Notes under the pieces: model-generated
Seen by the model: only the letters and a program-made list of their open reading frames with translations
Database searches by the model: none
Told to the model about the DNA's origin: nothing
Translations under genes and position numbers: made by a program
Part shown: positions 18,945-29,502 of the stretch, piece by piece
Layout of the letters: every line of letters starts with the position of its first letter
How positions within the stretch are numbered: position 1 is the first letter of the stretch
Assembly (NCBI RefSeq): GCF_029203305.1
Contig: NC_089461.1
Span: forward strand, 434,001 to 498,000
Direction of reading: 5' to 3'
Length of the DNA: 64,000 bases
Origin: Yamadazyma tenuis
Lineage: Eukaryota; Ascomycota; Pichiomycetes; Serinales; Debaryomycetaceae

Positions 18945-21900
18945 TTATCTGTTAAGATCTACTACCACCGTATTATTTGTTTTACCTGAATGTAATAACA
19001 CCCATCGAGATCCTTTCATCTTTTCTTTCATCAAAGTATTATAAATGTTCACTGCGAAAGTCCTGGTGATGTTGCTTCCTGAAGCATACATCTTACGAAT
19101 CCACAAGTCTTGCAGGCTCATGGATGTACTTTGAATAACATCCAATGTATCGTCTGAGACATCGATGCTGATTACAACTGCATTGGCTAATGTTTTCATG
19201 AAGTTGGCAGATGCGATAATGGAGTCGTTTTCTTGCTCCCATTTGTTTGTCTTATTCTTCCTTCCACGTGGAGCCTCATTACTGACAACCACTGGCTTTT
19301 GGTTGATTTCTACCGAAAACAACGGGCTATCACCCAATATGAACTCATTGGAATCGTTGGGTGCAACATCTTCATTTGGGGATTCTCCATCAGTTTCCTC
19401 TTGTCTCCTACTGTCAATGGCTTCTTTAAGGTACTTTACAGCACCTTCAACATCGATATCGGTGTCCTTGTTTCTTTCCATATCTCGGATTCTTAAAGAC
19501 TTATAATTGGCATTGGATTTCTTGGATTTCTTGTTTGCTGTAGTTGACTGACGGATGATCACAACCCAAGGTATACCCTCAAAATCGGCTTTATCTAGGT
19601 AATCTTCCTGTGAAGAAGCCAAGTAGATGTCGGCACTCACCCCACTATTCCAGAAGTCTCCCACAACTTCAAGTCCGCAATCACCAAGAAGGTCTCTGTT
19701 TAAGCTAGTCACAAGAACATCACATCTCCCTTTCTTCCACTTTTTATTCTTGTCCACAGTTATTTTCTTTTCAAAGTTCTTTAAAAGCAAAAACAAGTAA
19801 GTACTCGACAACAGGAAACCAACTCCAAGGTTTCTTGTTCGTTTAGAAAGTCCTGTGTTTGATAAATCTTTAATGAGATTATCATACCGGCCACCTGTAG
19901 CAATTCTTGTATACGTCCTGACCTTGTCAACTTTGAACAACGATTGAAACATAATCCCACCTGTGTAGTACTTACAATTATAATTGCATAACGGGTTAAA
20001 GTATATCTTTGTAGTGATTCTCAAATTCTTTGCTAGATTGGTGACATTCATCAAGTATTTGATACTACGTTCAACTCTCAACATCAATGGCGAGTCTTTC
20101 AATAACTTCTGAAGCTTGTTGCCAGCCTTTTCGATATCGATGGTGAAGTTGAAAGTATCAATCAAATCGTTCGTCACAGTTTGAGGTACCTTGAACTCGT
20201 CTCTCAAATACTTTTTAATTTCTTCTGGTCCTCTATCAACTCCTAACTGAGAGAGACTCTCCATAATTCCAAGTTTTGTTTTGTCATCAATGCCTATATT
20301 TCCAAATGCAAAGGATAAAACGGCATCCAATATGTCATAATGGTTTACAAAAATAGCACAATTTGAGCCCTTGATATTAAAGCACTGAAATGAACATATT
20401 ATTTCATCCATCAATTTGAGACATTCTGCATCATTCATATGGCAATTGATAATGTCATTGCTCACGATATCAAAACTCAAAACACTAAACTTTTCAGGGG
20501 CTCCAATGCCTCTTAAGTTTTGTCGAAACACAAAGTTATGCCTGAAAAGCTTAGGAACAGTGATTGTATTTCTGCTCAAAAATCTGGCAAACGGCAAAAG
20601 CAAATCGTATGGTAAATGCAACACCCCACCACTTCTGTCTAGAACTTCAAAGACTGCTTCTCTTGAGTATGTTGGGGATTTGGGAATCAACAAATCCGAA
20701 TTGAACTCCTCAATAGCACCATGCTTTTTGAAGATTGCCGTAATGACTTCTATCATATTATAAAATAGAAGGTAATCACCCATAGTATATTCAATTTGTT
20801 GCTTCAGTTTTCTTTGATGTGGATCATCGAACATCAAGTCTCTAGCATGCAGATATGGTTGGTCAAAGAGTGTTTGTCTAACTTGCTGTTGCCATGGGGA
20901 AGCAGGATCAGCTAAAGATTTCAACGCTTCCTTGATAACTTGATCTTGATGTTCCACTGGCATCCACCCACTCTGAAGTAATTCGGAGGCACCTGGTCTC
21001 TTTTTCGGTTCATGGTCTAGCAAGGTTCTGATGATCTTCTTCTCTAATCTGTATTTGGAATCGGGAAAATCTTTTGGGAATTCAATCGTTACCAATCTTA
21101 AATTATTAATCTTTCTGGCTCTCTCCATCCCAGTTCCAAGGTTATAGCACATTTCAAAAAAGATGATTCCTAAGGAATACATATCTACCTTTTCATTGTA
21201 ATAACCTGTTGCAACCTCTTTTGCATTATAGAAGAGAGTTCCAACAACTGTAGATAAGTCTCTATCACCAGAGGAAGTAACTTGATTGTTAGTCAGTAAC
21301 ACTGAAGAAAACTGGGAATTTTTGGCTAATCCAAAATCACCAACCTTAATATTGTTCGCTTTGTCAATAAAAATGTTCATTGGTTTCAAATCTCGGTGAA
21401 TGAATCCTTCTCGATGGATATACGAAACAGCTTCAAGGAGCTGTCTGAACAATCTCCAATATTCTGAAGAGTTGTTTGGAAGACCCTGTTCAATCAAATT
21501 GAGTAGAGTGTTGTTCTCGCAGAACTCCATTTGGATGTAAAGCATTGACATCGAAGTCAATTTAACGTACGACTGTCTGCGTTTATGGGTTTGAATATTA
21601 TTGGGCGTCGAAACTTCTTCTTCTTCTTCTAAATCCGATCTGGAGCCGAATTCGAAATTGACATCATCATCGTCGTCATCCGTATCGAGGGTCCCAAATG
21701 TGATTTGGGGATCAAATGAGTTCAGAATAAAGTCTACTTGGAAGGAGTTGTCAGTAGTTCCAAGGAATGAAGTAGAACTCTTAATGATGTTATCTTCAAA
21801 ATCTCCATCCGAAACATCGAGGTCACTATGGTGGGTATCCGACTCAACATTATCATTTTCTTGTAGTTCTTCCACCCAAGTACCATAGTATCTAACGATG

Positions 21901-23852
21901 TACTGATGGTTCAATCTTGCTAAAGAGAGCACTTCACTTAACAAAGAATCTAATTTATGAGTCTTGTGCTTGATCTTCTTGATGGCATAGAAAGTTCCTT
22001 CCATTCTATTACGCACCTTTACTACTTCGCCAAACCCACCCTTTCCAAGCCGACCAATTTCTTCAAAATCTCTTTCGTATCGACCTATTGGACCTTTCTG
22101 TAAAGTTTCATTCTCAAGATCGTGTGTAGTTGGCGTATTCTTCAGATCATCTTCTATATCACCATAGGGTACATATGTGCCCTTTCCATCCACAATGAAC
22201 CGGCCATTTTTGAACCTGATATCGATCTGCAAAACCGGACCATCTCTTAAGAACTTAACAGCATTCACTTCCAAAATACTTGGTCTCTTAGACAACTTTG
22301 CTTGGATCATCTTGCTGAGCATCTCGTAAACATCATCAGCATACTCTCTATCATCTTGAATTTCGCTATTATTCACAGCCTGAATGAACTCTTGGGGACC
22401 GTGGTACAATTCTTCAATAGTTTTACTTCCTATCATGATTTTCATGAACAAAATGCCCAAGTCCCACACATCAGTTTTCCTTTGGTAACCTTTGGACTGC
22501 TTCTGTAGTTCTGGAGCTAGCCATTCAGTTGGCATATCTAAAGTTAAGAATGAGTAGTCAGCTTGAAAAGGGGGCTTAGGGTTGCGGTTAACCATACTCA
22601 TAAGAGTATAGCCGTACGATGGGTAGACAAGCCGAACCTGCTGGGGATCCCTGGTGTCGGAGTTAGACCCATCCAGATCACATAGAAGAACCGATAACGG
22701 GTTAATGAATTTGAAAGTATGGCCCGTGTTGTGCAAAGTTTCTAATGCTGGTAAAAGCTGAATCAACCATGCCCTGGACACAGCAAAATCAATGTTAGAT
22801 TGTCTTTCAAGTACCTCATCGAGAGATATCGAGGATATCGGATGTTCGACCAACAAGTGAATTTTCCATCCTTGGTTGCTCATTTTCTTGATCTGGTATC
22901 CCACTAATGTTAGAATATTCGGGTGTATTTTACCAGTCAACGAGTCCAATTCTCCTTCTAAGTTTTGAATTTCTCGTTTTCCTTCCTCTTTAAGCCAAAA
23001 CGGACCTCTCAACTCAACCTCCGAAAGCACGTACTCGATCTTTATGCCTTTACTTGTCACTTTTTCTCTAGTACTAGCATTCAAGTGAGGAGTGACAATA
23101 TGCTGTGATGCAATTGAGGAAAATAGGTCTCTCCCCTTGTATTGAGATTTGGTTTTAACGGCCTTGAACAGAAATTTTAATCTGATCGACTCAACTGTGC
23201 CAGTAAGATCGTTATCAAAGACAGTATAATCGGAGATATTGGCCGGCAAGTCCGATCCCATTTCCTCTTCAACTATTTCAAGATTGTCCCGAGACACAGA
23301 TCTGTATTCACCCTGGATCTTCTGGATTTGAGCATTGAGCTCAGCGGACTGTTTGGCCTGCTCCAATCGTAGTTCTCTTTCTTGAGCTTCTTCATACTCG
23401 AGAAGCTTCTCTTGTTTCTGTTTTAGTCTTTGCTCTCGTTCTTCTTCCAAAGATAACACCTTTTGGGTGTTCCTTTGACACTCATCTAAAGCGTCTTTAA
23501 CCTCACTGATAAGAATATAACAGATTTCCTGCTCTGGGTACTCTTGCAACAATTGATGTATTAATAAGTTGAGTTGCTCCACTTTCGAACCAAGTATGTT
23601 CTTAGCATGTATTATTTTCACAATGGGGGACGACGTGGGATACGTCTTGGTGAATTCTATGTCCAATGTGAGTGATAATTCAGGATGATCAGGGTCTTCG
23701 TTCGATATTAAGTCTACTTGAAAATGAGGACTGGGTTTGCGATTCCACACCAATTCCTTCCCGGTTAAATTCCGGAAAATATCCCCGTAGATAGACGCTA
23801 TGCTATCGACTTCATCTTGCTGGCGCTGCTCTAAGTCCAGTGTAAGTGCCAT
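18945..23852 (-). CDS. GCN2: eIF2-alpha kinase Gcn2
   Basis: Senses uncharged tRNA and stalled ribosomes and phosphorylates eIF2-alpha to start general amino-acid control. The protein has 1635 residues from the ATG at 23852. The reading frame runs further upstream, but into MRE11 on the other strand, and the RWD domain begins right at MALTLDLEQRQQDEVDSIASIYGD. Order: RWD, charged linker, pseudokinase (about 260-560), kinase with GKGGFGEV (about 600), an acidic insert (DDDDDDVNFEF), HRDLKPMNIFID (about 817), DFGLAKN and YNEKVDMYSLGIIFFEM. Then come a HisRS-like domain with TRIATGGRYDNLI (about 1317) and the C-terminal ribosome-binding dimer domain. Length matches the S. cerevisiae protein (1659). 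Confidence 0.97.
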   Translation of the reverse strand: MALTLDLEQRQQDEVDSIASIYGDIFRNLTGKELVWNRKPSPHFQVDLISNEDPDHPELSLTLDIEFTKTYPTSSPIVKIIHAKNILGSKVEQLNLLIHQLLQEYPEQEICYILISEVKDALDECQRNTQKVLSLEEEREQRLKQKQEKLLEYEEAQERELRLEQAKQSAELNAQIQKIQGEYRSVSRDNLEIVEEEMGSDLPANISDYTVFDNDLTGTVESIRLKFLFKAVKTKSQYKGRDLFSSIASQHIVTPHLNASTREKVTSKGIKIEYVLSEVELRGPFWLKEEGKREIQNLEGELDSLTGKIHPNILTLVGYQIKKMSNQGWKIHLLVEHPISSISLDEVLERQSNIDFAVSRAWLIQLLPALETLHNTGHTFKFINPLSVLLCDLDGSNSDTRDPQQVRLVYPSYGYTLMSMVNRNPKPPFQADYSFLTLDMPTEWLAPELQKQSKGYQRKTDVWDLGILFMKIMIGSKTIEELYHGPQEFIQAVNNSEIQDDREYADDVYEMLSKMIQAKLSKRPSILEVNAVKFLRDGPVLQIDIRFKNGRFIVDGKGTYVPYGDIEDDLKNTPTTHDLENETLQKGPIGRYERDFEEIGRLGKGGFGEVVKVRNRMEGTFYAIKKIKHKTHKLDSLLSEVLSLARLNHQYIVRYYGTWVEELQENDNVESDTHHSDLDVSDGDFEDNIIKSSTSFLGTTDNSFQVDFILNSFDPQITFGTLDTDDDDDDVNFEFGSRSDLEEEEEVSTPNNIQTHKRRQSYVKLTSMSMLYIQMEFCENNTLLNLIEQGLPNNSSEYWRLFRQLLEAVSYIHREGFIHRDLKPMNIFIDKANNIKVGDFGLAKNSQFSSVLLTNNQVTSSGDRDLSTVVGTLFYNAKEVATGYYNEKVDMYSLGIIFFEMCYNLGTGMERARKINNLRLVTIEFPKDFPDSKYRLEKKIIRTLLDHEPKKRPGASELLQSGWMPVEHQDQVIKEALKSLADPASPWQQQVRQTLFDQPYLHARDLMFDDPHQRKLKQQIEYTMGDYLLFYNMIEVITAIFKKHGAIEEFNSDLLIPKSPTYSREAVFEVLDRSGGVLHLPYDLLLPFARFLSRNTITVPKLFRHNFVFRQNLRGIGAPEKFSVLSFDIVSNDIINCHMNDAECLKLMDEIICSFQCFNIKGSNCAIFVNHYDILDAVLSFAFGNIGIDDKTKLGIMESLSQLGVDRGPEEIKKYLRDEFKVPQTVTNDLIDTFNFTIDIEKAGNKLQKLLKDSPLMLRVERSIKYLMNVTNLAKNLRITTKIYFNPLCNYNCKYYTGGIMFQSLFKVDKVRTYTRIATGGRYDNLIKDLSNTGLSKRTRNLGVGFLLSSTYLFLLLKNFEKKITVDKNKKWKKGRCDVLVTSLNRDLLGDCGLEVVGDFWNSGVSADIYLASSQEDYLDKADFEGIPWVVIIRQSTTANKKSKKSNANYKSLRIRDMERNKDTDIDVEGAVKYLKEAIDSRRQEETDGESPNEDVAPNDSNEFILGDSPLFSVEINQKPVVVSNEAPRGRKNKTNKWEQENDSIIASANFMKTLANAVVISIDVSDDTLDVIQSTSMSLQDLWIRKMYASGSNITRTFAVNIYNTLMKEKMKGSRWVLLHSGKTNNTVVVDLNR

Positions 23853-23924
23853 CACTGACAGTAAGTCGTCTCGGATTTTTTCCCATCGCAGTCGCGTTTT
23901 GCAAATACCATTCATAGCTGATAG

Positions 23925-25907
23925 ATGGACCAGATAGACAGATCCATTGAACCAGGGGAGGATACAATCCGTATTCTCTTGACCACGGATAATCATGTGG
24001 GATACAAGGAGAACGATCCGATTCGAACGGACGACTCGTGGAAGACATTCAATGAGATTGTCGTGACTGCAAAGGAGCAAGATGTGGATATGATTGTGCA
24101 TGGAGGAGATTTGTTCGATGTGAATAAGCCATCCAAAAAGTCTATGTACAGAGTGATGGAATCCTTGCGTTCCCATTGTTTAGGTGACAGGCCTTGTGAG
24201 TTAGAGCTTTTGAGCGATTTCAATTCTTTGTCTGGAGACTTGTTTCCGGTCAACTACGAAGACCCTAATATCAACGTATCGATACCTGTATTTGCCATTA
24301 GCGGGAACCACGATGATGCTACTGGCTCGAGCCTTTTGCTGCCAATGGATGTTCTCGCTGTGTCGGGTTTAGTGAACAACTTTGGTAAAGTGACACTGGC
24401 TAGTGAAATTAACGTTGCACCCATACTACTACAAAAGGGCACCACCAAGTTTGCATTATATGGAATGAGCCATGTAAAAGACGAACGCTTGTTCAGGTTG
24501 TTTAGAGAGGGGAACGTCAAATTCTTGAGGCCCAACATGTACACGGAAGAATGGTTCAACTTACTCTGTGTCCACCAAAATCACCACCCATATACCTCAC
24601 AGAAATCATATTTACCCGAACTGGTACTACCTGATTTCATTGACTTCATATATTGGGGCCATGAACACGAGTGTCTTCCAGAGCCACAACTTAATCCCAT
24701 CAAGAACTTCCATACACTTCTCCCGGGCTCTTCAATCGTCACCTCGTTAATTGATGGAGAATCCAACCCTAAACATGTTTTCATATTAAACGTCAAGGGC
24801 AAAAAATTCAATCTTGAAGCCATTCCTTTGAAAACAGCCCGTCCATTTTTAATCGAAGCAATATCCTTGGCTGAAGAAGGGTTTGATCCTAGCCCAGTCT
24901 TAACCAACGATGTCACCAACTTTTTATGCCACAAAGTTGAAGAATTGATTGAAAAGGCTCTTGAAAAGTATGTTCAAACCAACACAAATCTGTCTATGGA
25001 TACTGAGGAAGCTGAACAGTTCAAGAAAGATGCACCTTTGCCATTGATACGGTTGAAGGTCGATGTCACAGGGGGATTTCAAGTGGAAAACCTCCAAAGA
25101 CTCTCACGCAGGTTTGTCGGTAAGGTCGCCAACGTGGATGATATCTTCACCATTCATCAGAAGAACACGTCTGCAAGAGTAAAGAATACAGACGGACCTA
25201 AAGCGGATATCACGTTCAACAAATCAAGCACACTAACAATTAACTCTTTGATAAGCAATTTTGTTGAGGAATCCACATTACATCTTCTCCCCGGACAGGG
25301 AATCAATAATGCAGTAAAAGAGTTTATCGACAAGGATGACAAGAATGCTATTAATGAATATATCAAGAAAGAAATCAAGCGTGAGACAAAAATTCTTCTC
25401 GACTTGGATGTGGCACAAGACCGTTACTTTGACGATGAAGTAGATCCTAGGGCTGCCTTTAAGAGTCTCCTTTCCAAGTTGAGAGTCGAGCAAAAACAAA
25501 AGGTTCTAACCACTGGCAACCATGAGTTTAGCTCTGATGAAGATATTTTGCAGCCAAAACAGAGTGCAATCTCACCATCACCTAAAGCAAAACCTACTAC
25601 AAGACCTCGCAGAGCGACTGCCAAAAAAGCTGTTAGTACTGAAATTGTTGTCAGCAGTGATGATGACAGTGAGGATGCCTACATGCAAGAGTCGGGAGCA
25701 AGCGATATCGAAAGCGACAAAGAGGAAATATTCTCTCTGGAGGATGAAGCAGTTCTAGCCAAACCACCAAGGAATGCACAGCAAAAAAGAGCACCTGTCA
25801 AAGCAGCACCATCCACCAAAAGGTTGGGTAATAAGTCGAAATTAGCTTCTGACTCTCCAGGTGGATCTAGTCTTCTTGATTCTCTTATGCGTATAGGAAA
25901 ACAATAA
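23925..25907 (+). CDS. MRE11: Double-strand-break repair nuclease Mre11
   Basis: Mn-dependent exo/endonuclease of the Mre11-Rad50-Xrs2 complex, which resects and tethers broken DNA ends and acts at telomeres and in meiosis. All five phosphoesterase motifs are present in the first ~260 residues: TTDNHVGY, GGDLFD, SGNHDD, VHQNHH and YWGHEHEC. Capping and Rad50-binding regions follow. The C-terminus is charged, with a basic stretch (KPTTRPRRATAKKA) and acidic runs typical of the DNA-binding tail. The protein has 660 residues (S. cerevisiae 692). The ATG at 23925 is 72 bases from the divergent GCN2 ATG. Its end is 41 bases from the ATP11 stop. Confidence 0.97.
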   Translation: MDQIDRSIEPGEDTIRILLTTDNHVGYKENDPIRTDDSWKTFNEIVVTAKEQDVDMIVHGGDLFDVNKPSKKSMYRVMESLRSHCLGDRPCELELLSDFNSLSGDLFPVNYEDPNINVSIPVFAISGNHDDATGSSLLLPMDVLAVSGLVNNFGKVTLASEINVAPILLQKGTTKFALYGMSHVKDERLFRLFREGNVKFLRPNMYTEEWFNLLCVHQNHHPYTSQKSYLPELVLPDFIDFIYWGHEHECLPEPQLNPIKNFHTLLPGSSIVTSLIDGESNPKHVFILNVKGKKFNLEAIPLKTARPFLIEAISLAEEGFDPSPVLTNDVTNFLCHKVEELIEKALEKYVQTNTNLSMDTEEAEQFKKDAPLPLIRLKVDVTGGFQVENLQRLSRRFVGKVANVDDIFTIHQKNTSARVKNTDGPKADITFNKSSTLTINSLISNFVEESTLHLLPGQGINNAVKEFIDKDDKNAINEYIKKEIKRETKILLDLDVAQDRYFDDEVDPRAAFKSLLSKLRVEQKQKVLTTGNHEFSSDEDILQPKQSAISPSPKAKPTTRPRRATAKKAVSTEIVVSSDDDSEDAYMQESGASDIESDKEEIFSLEDEAVLAKPPRNAQQKRAPVKAAPSTKRLGNKSKLASDSPGGSSLLDSLMRIGKQ

Positions 25908-25948
25908 TGTGATTTTATGATTGTTAATATAATATTTACAGGGTAAAG

Positions 25949-26848
25949 CTATTCGAAAGAAGTAGCTTCTTCAATCAACTTCTCCATATCGAACATCTCT
26001 TCACCTCGATTGAACGCTTCCAAGAGTTCTAATTTGGCCTTAGAAATACTTTTCATAGCCCCATAGAAACGTTGGATATTCAATATAAGAAATTGGGCAT
26101 CTGCTAAAGACACATTGGACTCTTTTTCAACGTGACAGTTCATGAGAACAACATCCTTTTCATGTGCCAATTCCTGGTGAAACATAATTGTCAGATGAGG
26201 TTTGGCGTACTCATTATGGAGTTTATACTCAGCCAATGTTGTGAGCATACAATGTGTTGTTTCTGGTCCTACGAAAGACCATTGTACAAAATGCATTTCA
26301 TAGCCTCCGCTCTCTTTAGCCAAAGGTAAGATGAATGTTCTGTTTTTGAACCCCAAAGCGTACATGTTAGAAAATTGAGTAGCACCCAAGATAGCCACCA
26401 TCGACCTGTCATCTTTCTGAAACCGCGCTCTCCAAATGTACTCAATCTCTTGCTTATTGAGATCTTTCAACTTTGCACTGTCGACAAACGAGTCCAAGGT
26501 TTTATATGGCGCAATTGGGGCATCTCTTTTGATTGGGTCCCTGATTTTGATTTGGTGATCGAGAATGTTCTTCTTCATCTTTGATGCTTGCTCTGCTTCG
26601 AAGCCCTCCAAATCCTTGAGAGGATCAATGGCATTCAACTGCTTTTTTCTGGCTTCAATATCATCTTTGAGCGACTCGTTCAAGTCTTCAACACTTTGGT
26701 ATCCCAAGATCTTGGCCTTAGCCTCCAATTTATCTTTGTACTTCTGTAAGAGCTCTGCCTTTGTAGAGTTCAACCGGTAGAATGTGTGAGGTTGACACTG
26801 CTTGGTCCATATAATTTGCCTGAACGTCAATGATCTTCGAAGAAACAT
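25949..26848 (-). CDS. ATP11: Mitochondrial F1-ATPase assembly chaperone Atp11
   Basis: Atp11 binds free F1 beta subunits in the mitochondrial matrix and hands them on for assembly with alpha. The 299-residue protein begins with a basic, serine- and arginine-containing presequence (MFLRRSLTFRQIIWTKQ). The coiled charged segment AELLQKYKDKLEAKAKILGY follows. The conserved core includes EIEYIWRARF, FILPLAKESGGYEMHFVQWSF and LTTLAEYKLHNEYAKPHLTI. Length is close to S. cerevisiae Atp11 (318). It sits downstream of ZIM17 on the same strand, about 109 bases away; both act in the matrix, though no shared control is evident. Confidence 0.93.
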   Translation of the reverse strand: MFLRRSLTFRQIIWTKQCQPHTFYRLNSTKAELLQKYKDKLEAKAKILGYQSVEDLNESLKDDIEARKKQLNAIDPLKDLEGFEAEQASKMKKNILDHQIKIRDPIKRDAPIAPYKTLDSFVDSAKLKDLNKQEIEYIWRARFQKDDRSMVAILGATQFSNMYALGFKNRTFILPLAKESGGYEMHFVQWSFVGPETTHCMLTTLAEYKLHNEYAKPHLTIMFHQELAHEKDVVLMNCHVEKESNVSLADAQFLILNIQRFYGAMKSISKAKLELLEAFNRGEEMFDMEKLIEEATSFE

Positions 26849-26957
26849 CTTGAGTGGTTGGGAAAAAACTGATTGCGAAAAATTTCACTACACAAGATCC
26901 AAATATTCACATTAACTTAGGGTCTACATATGCCGATATTTACAGGATGTGCTAGAT

Positions 26958-27494
26958 TCATTTATCATTCCCTTTGGGAAGAGCCGTATTTTCTGGTTCG
27001 AGTTTCTTTTGGTAATCCTCTGGAGCATCTCTAGCATGGTGACCAATCTTTTCCCTCAAGCTTTCAGGAATGTCATTGAAAACCAAATCTTCAGTGCTGG
27101 TGGAAACAGACTCGCCCTTGGCCTTTAAAACTTCTTCCAAACTGAATTTGTCGTCCTTGAAGATCTTGAGGTTATCCGCTATCAAATGACGGTTTTTGCA
27201 GCCTGGACACTGGATTGCCACTGTGCCCTTGGTGTATGCTTGTTTGGAGAATGTGTGTGAAGACCTAGTGTCGCATTTCTTGCATGTAAAGGCTATCATA
27301 AGCTGAGGATCGTCCACCTTTAAAGAAGCAGTTTTATTGTTTGTGCTTTGGAATCTTGCTGGAACCAACTGAGAGGTCACCAGGTGACCCCCAAGAATTC
27401 TAGTTTTATAGACAAGCACTCTGGCACTCTGGAACATCATACGTGCTTTAAGACTACCTGTGGTGGCTCTTGGTATAAATAAAGCCCTTTTCAT
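26958..27494 (-). CDS. ZIM17: Mitochondrial Hsp70 escort zinc-finger protein Zim17
   Basis: Keeps mitochondrial Hsp70 soluble and supports matrix import. The DNL-type zinc finger is clear: CKKC (residues 71-74), [22 protein letters not shown] (second CxxC at 96-99), then [11 protein letters not shown] chose the ATG at 27494, which gives a basic presequence ([20 protein letters not shown]) and 178 residues, like the S. cerevisiae protein (174). An in-frame ATG at 27566 would add 24 residues ([12 protein letters not shown]...) unlike a targeting signal, but it cannot be excluded. Confidence 0.92.
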   Translation of the reverse strand: MKRALFIPRATTGSLKARMMFQSARVLVYKTRILGGHLVTSQLVPARFQSTNNKTASLKVDDPQLMIAFTCKKCDTRSSHTFSKQAYTKGTVAIQCPGCKNRHLIADNLKIFKDDKFSLEEVLKAKGESVSTSTEDLVFNDIPESLREKIGHHARDAPEDYQKKLEPENTALPKGNDK

Positions 27495-27594
27495 TATGAT
27501 GAAGTGACTTGTGTGTTTGTAATATAAAATTACAGACTCACAATTTTTCTGTGCGATGATAACCATTTTTGTATTTATTAAATGCTATAAACAA

Positions 27595-29394
27595 TTAGGT
27601 ATTTGTTTTCTTCTTTTGTTTCTGTTTTCTTTTGTCTATTATGGGTATTCCCCAATTATCTTCTTCCACTGGTACTTTTTGTAACACTGGCGTTCCCCAC
27701 AGCAGTGCAGGAGTGACTTGGACTGCGTTCACTCTTGGAAACACTCTTTTAGTAGTCTTTTTTTCAAGGGCTGGGAACTTGGAACTCAGTAATGATACAC
27801 CGTTAGAAGCAGAAGGAGCTTTAGGGGCAGAATTTGATGCTGAAGATGACAGGTCGAGATACGAGGGTCTATAACTGGTATCGTTATTGAAGGAGTGGAT
27901 GTTCACCGACTTTGGTAAAGTAGGCTGTTGATGTACGACAGTAGTATATCGTATTGGTTGTTTTGCAGCCAGAATACTTGGTGCCTGGTTCTTCGGTTTG
28001 GCCTTGGAAAGAACAGGAAACTTGTCGGTTGACGAGTTTCTACTACCTGAAGGTGAGCCGCCCCAGTTATGAAGGTTCACAGCTGAACCTTGAAGGCTAC
28101 CACCAAGGATTGGAAAATCATATTGGTTGGAATTCTTTACAATAGTTTCCACCTCTTTCTTCAAAGACGCGAATTTACTACTGGATTCAGGGAATAACTC
28201 GGCAAATTCTGATAAAAGAATTCCGATTTCTTCAGGGCTTTGTGTAGCAAACAACTCCTTGTAACTCTTCGCCACTTCATCTGCATCAATGGTTCCAGAC
28301 TTGAAAGTTTTATTTATGGCTAAGAACTGTTGGATTTTTTGGTTTTGGTATTCCAAGTAATGCTTGGCTCTCTCTTCTAGCCTCATCTTCTTCACATCTT
28401 GAGGGTCCGAATTATCTGTTTCACCATTAGATCTTGCTGGGTTTCTTGGATAGGTAGAGAGCTGTGATTGGTATGCTCTCCCAGCACCGATGACAATCCT
28501 ATCATTTGCACCAGTAATGGCACCATGTTCTTTCAACATATGTGCTGTTAAGTCTAAGTCTTCTCTAAACACCACAAACTTTTTATCCAAACATGATTGT
28601 ATGCTGCACACATAATGGTTGGATTTGAAGTGATCATATACATCATTGTAGTTCTTGTAGTAAGTGGCAGTGTTGGGATTGTCTTGATCACAAATATGAC
28701 ATCTCTCATGACTGTCTCTAACATGAACATTCAACTCATCTTCAGAGTAAAACCTTTTCTTAAAACAATATTGACAAGCTGGGTGTCCTTTGAACCCCTT
28801 CTGGTCTCCAACTTGTTGATGATTATTTAACGCCTTGGAGTGATACAAGGGTAGTTCACTGATGAATGCTTTTTTGTTGTTGTAACAGATCAAGCAAAAA
28901 AACTTATTGTGTTCCAGTTTTGTATGATCTTGAAGATCTTTAAAGTTGTCGAATATAAGACCGCAGCCTTTTACCGAACACTTGTATTCTAATAGCTCAG
29001 TACAAGCATTTCTGACGGCTTCTGATGTGTAGGACACCTTGCATTTCTCATCATGGATCTGTAGTTTTGTTTGTGGAAAATCGTTGAAATCACCATCTAA
29101 TTGCTCAGATATTACAACAACATCGTTAGCAGTTCTGCAAACCAAACAGTTCTGTTTTTCGTACAACACTCTTTGTCTCAAGCAGCACCTATGGCAGGTT
29201 TTATGTTGACACGGAGTATAGGCGACATACTCAAGAGTCTCAGCACATATTACACATTGGTGAGAAGAGTCATCAAATTCGTCCCCACTAGTGGACTTAT
29301 CTCCTTGACCCTTAAAACCCTTGTTTTTTGCCCCGTTTGTTGTGCGTTTGCTCGATCTTTGGCCCACTCGAGACTTCACAGGTATATCTGCCAT
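27595..29394 (-). CDS. HEL2: RING E3 ubiquitin ligase Hel2 (ZNF598 family)
   Basis: Hel2 recognises collided ribosomes and ubiquitinates 40S proteins to start ribosome-associated quality control. The 599-residue protein has an N-terminal RING finger (CVICAETLEY...CLVC, residues 47-86). A series of C2H2 fingers follows, including CSVKGCGLIFDNFKDLQDHTKLEH, CQYCFKKRFYSEDELNVHVRDSH and CSIQSCLDKKFVVFREDLDLTAH. The C-terminus is low-complexity, with repeats of the form FPVLSKAKPKNQAPS, and ends in a basic KRKQKQKKK tail. The promoter is shared with the divergent GEP4, 108 bases apart. Confidence 0.94.
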   Translation of the reverse strand: MADIPVKSRVGQRSSKRTTNGAKNKGFKGQGDKSTSGDEFDDSSHQCVICAETLEYVAYTPCQHKTCHRCCLRQRVLYEKQNCLVCRTANDVVVISEQLDGDFNDFPQTKLQIHDEKCKVSYTSEAVRNACTELLEYKCSVKGCGLIFDNFKDLQDHTKLEHNKFFCLICYNNKKAFISELPLYHSKALNNHQQVGDQKGFKGHPACQYCFKKRFYSEDELNVHVRDSHERCHICDQDNPNTATYYKNYNDVYDHFKSNHYVCSIQSCLDKKFVVFREDLDLTAHMLKEHGAITGANDRIVIGAGRAYQSQLSTYPRNPARSNGETDNSDPQDVKKMRLEERAKHYLEYQNQKIQQFLAINKTFKSGTIDADEVAKSYKELFATQSPEEIGILLSEFAELFPESSSKFASLKKEVETIVKNSNQYDFPILGGSLQGSAVNLHNWGGSPSGSRNSSTDKFPVLSKAKPKNQAPSILAAKQPIRYTTVVHQQPTLPKSVNIHSFNNDTSYRPSYLDLSSSASNSAPKAPSASNGVSLLSSKFPALEKKTTKRVFPRVNAVQVTPALLWGTPVLQKVPVEEDNWGIPIIDKRKQKQKKKTNT

Positions 29395-29502
29395 TATGCA
29401 AATTTGTGTACTTTGGACTTTGGAAATGAAAATTTATTGCACACTCGCTTCTAACGAACGAGCGCGCTTCTCTATCAGAGAACAAATTTGATTATCAGCA
29501 AT

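Noticed and set aside
23853..24176. GCN2 N-terminal extension of 108 residues
   Set aside because: It lies on the antisense of MRE11, and the RWD domain starts at the ATG at 23852; the length then matches Gcn2.
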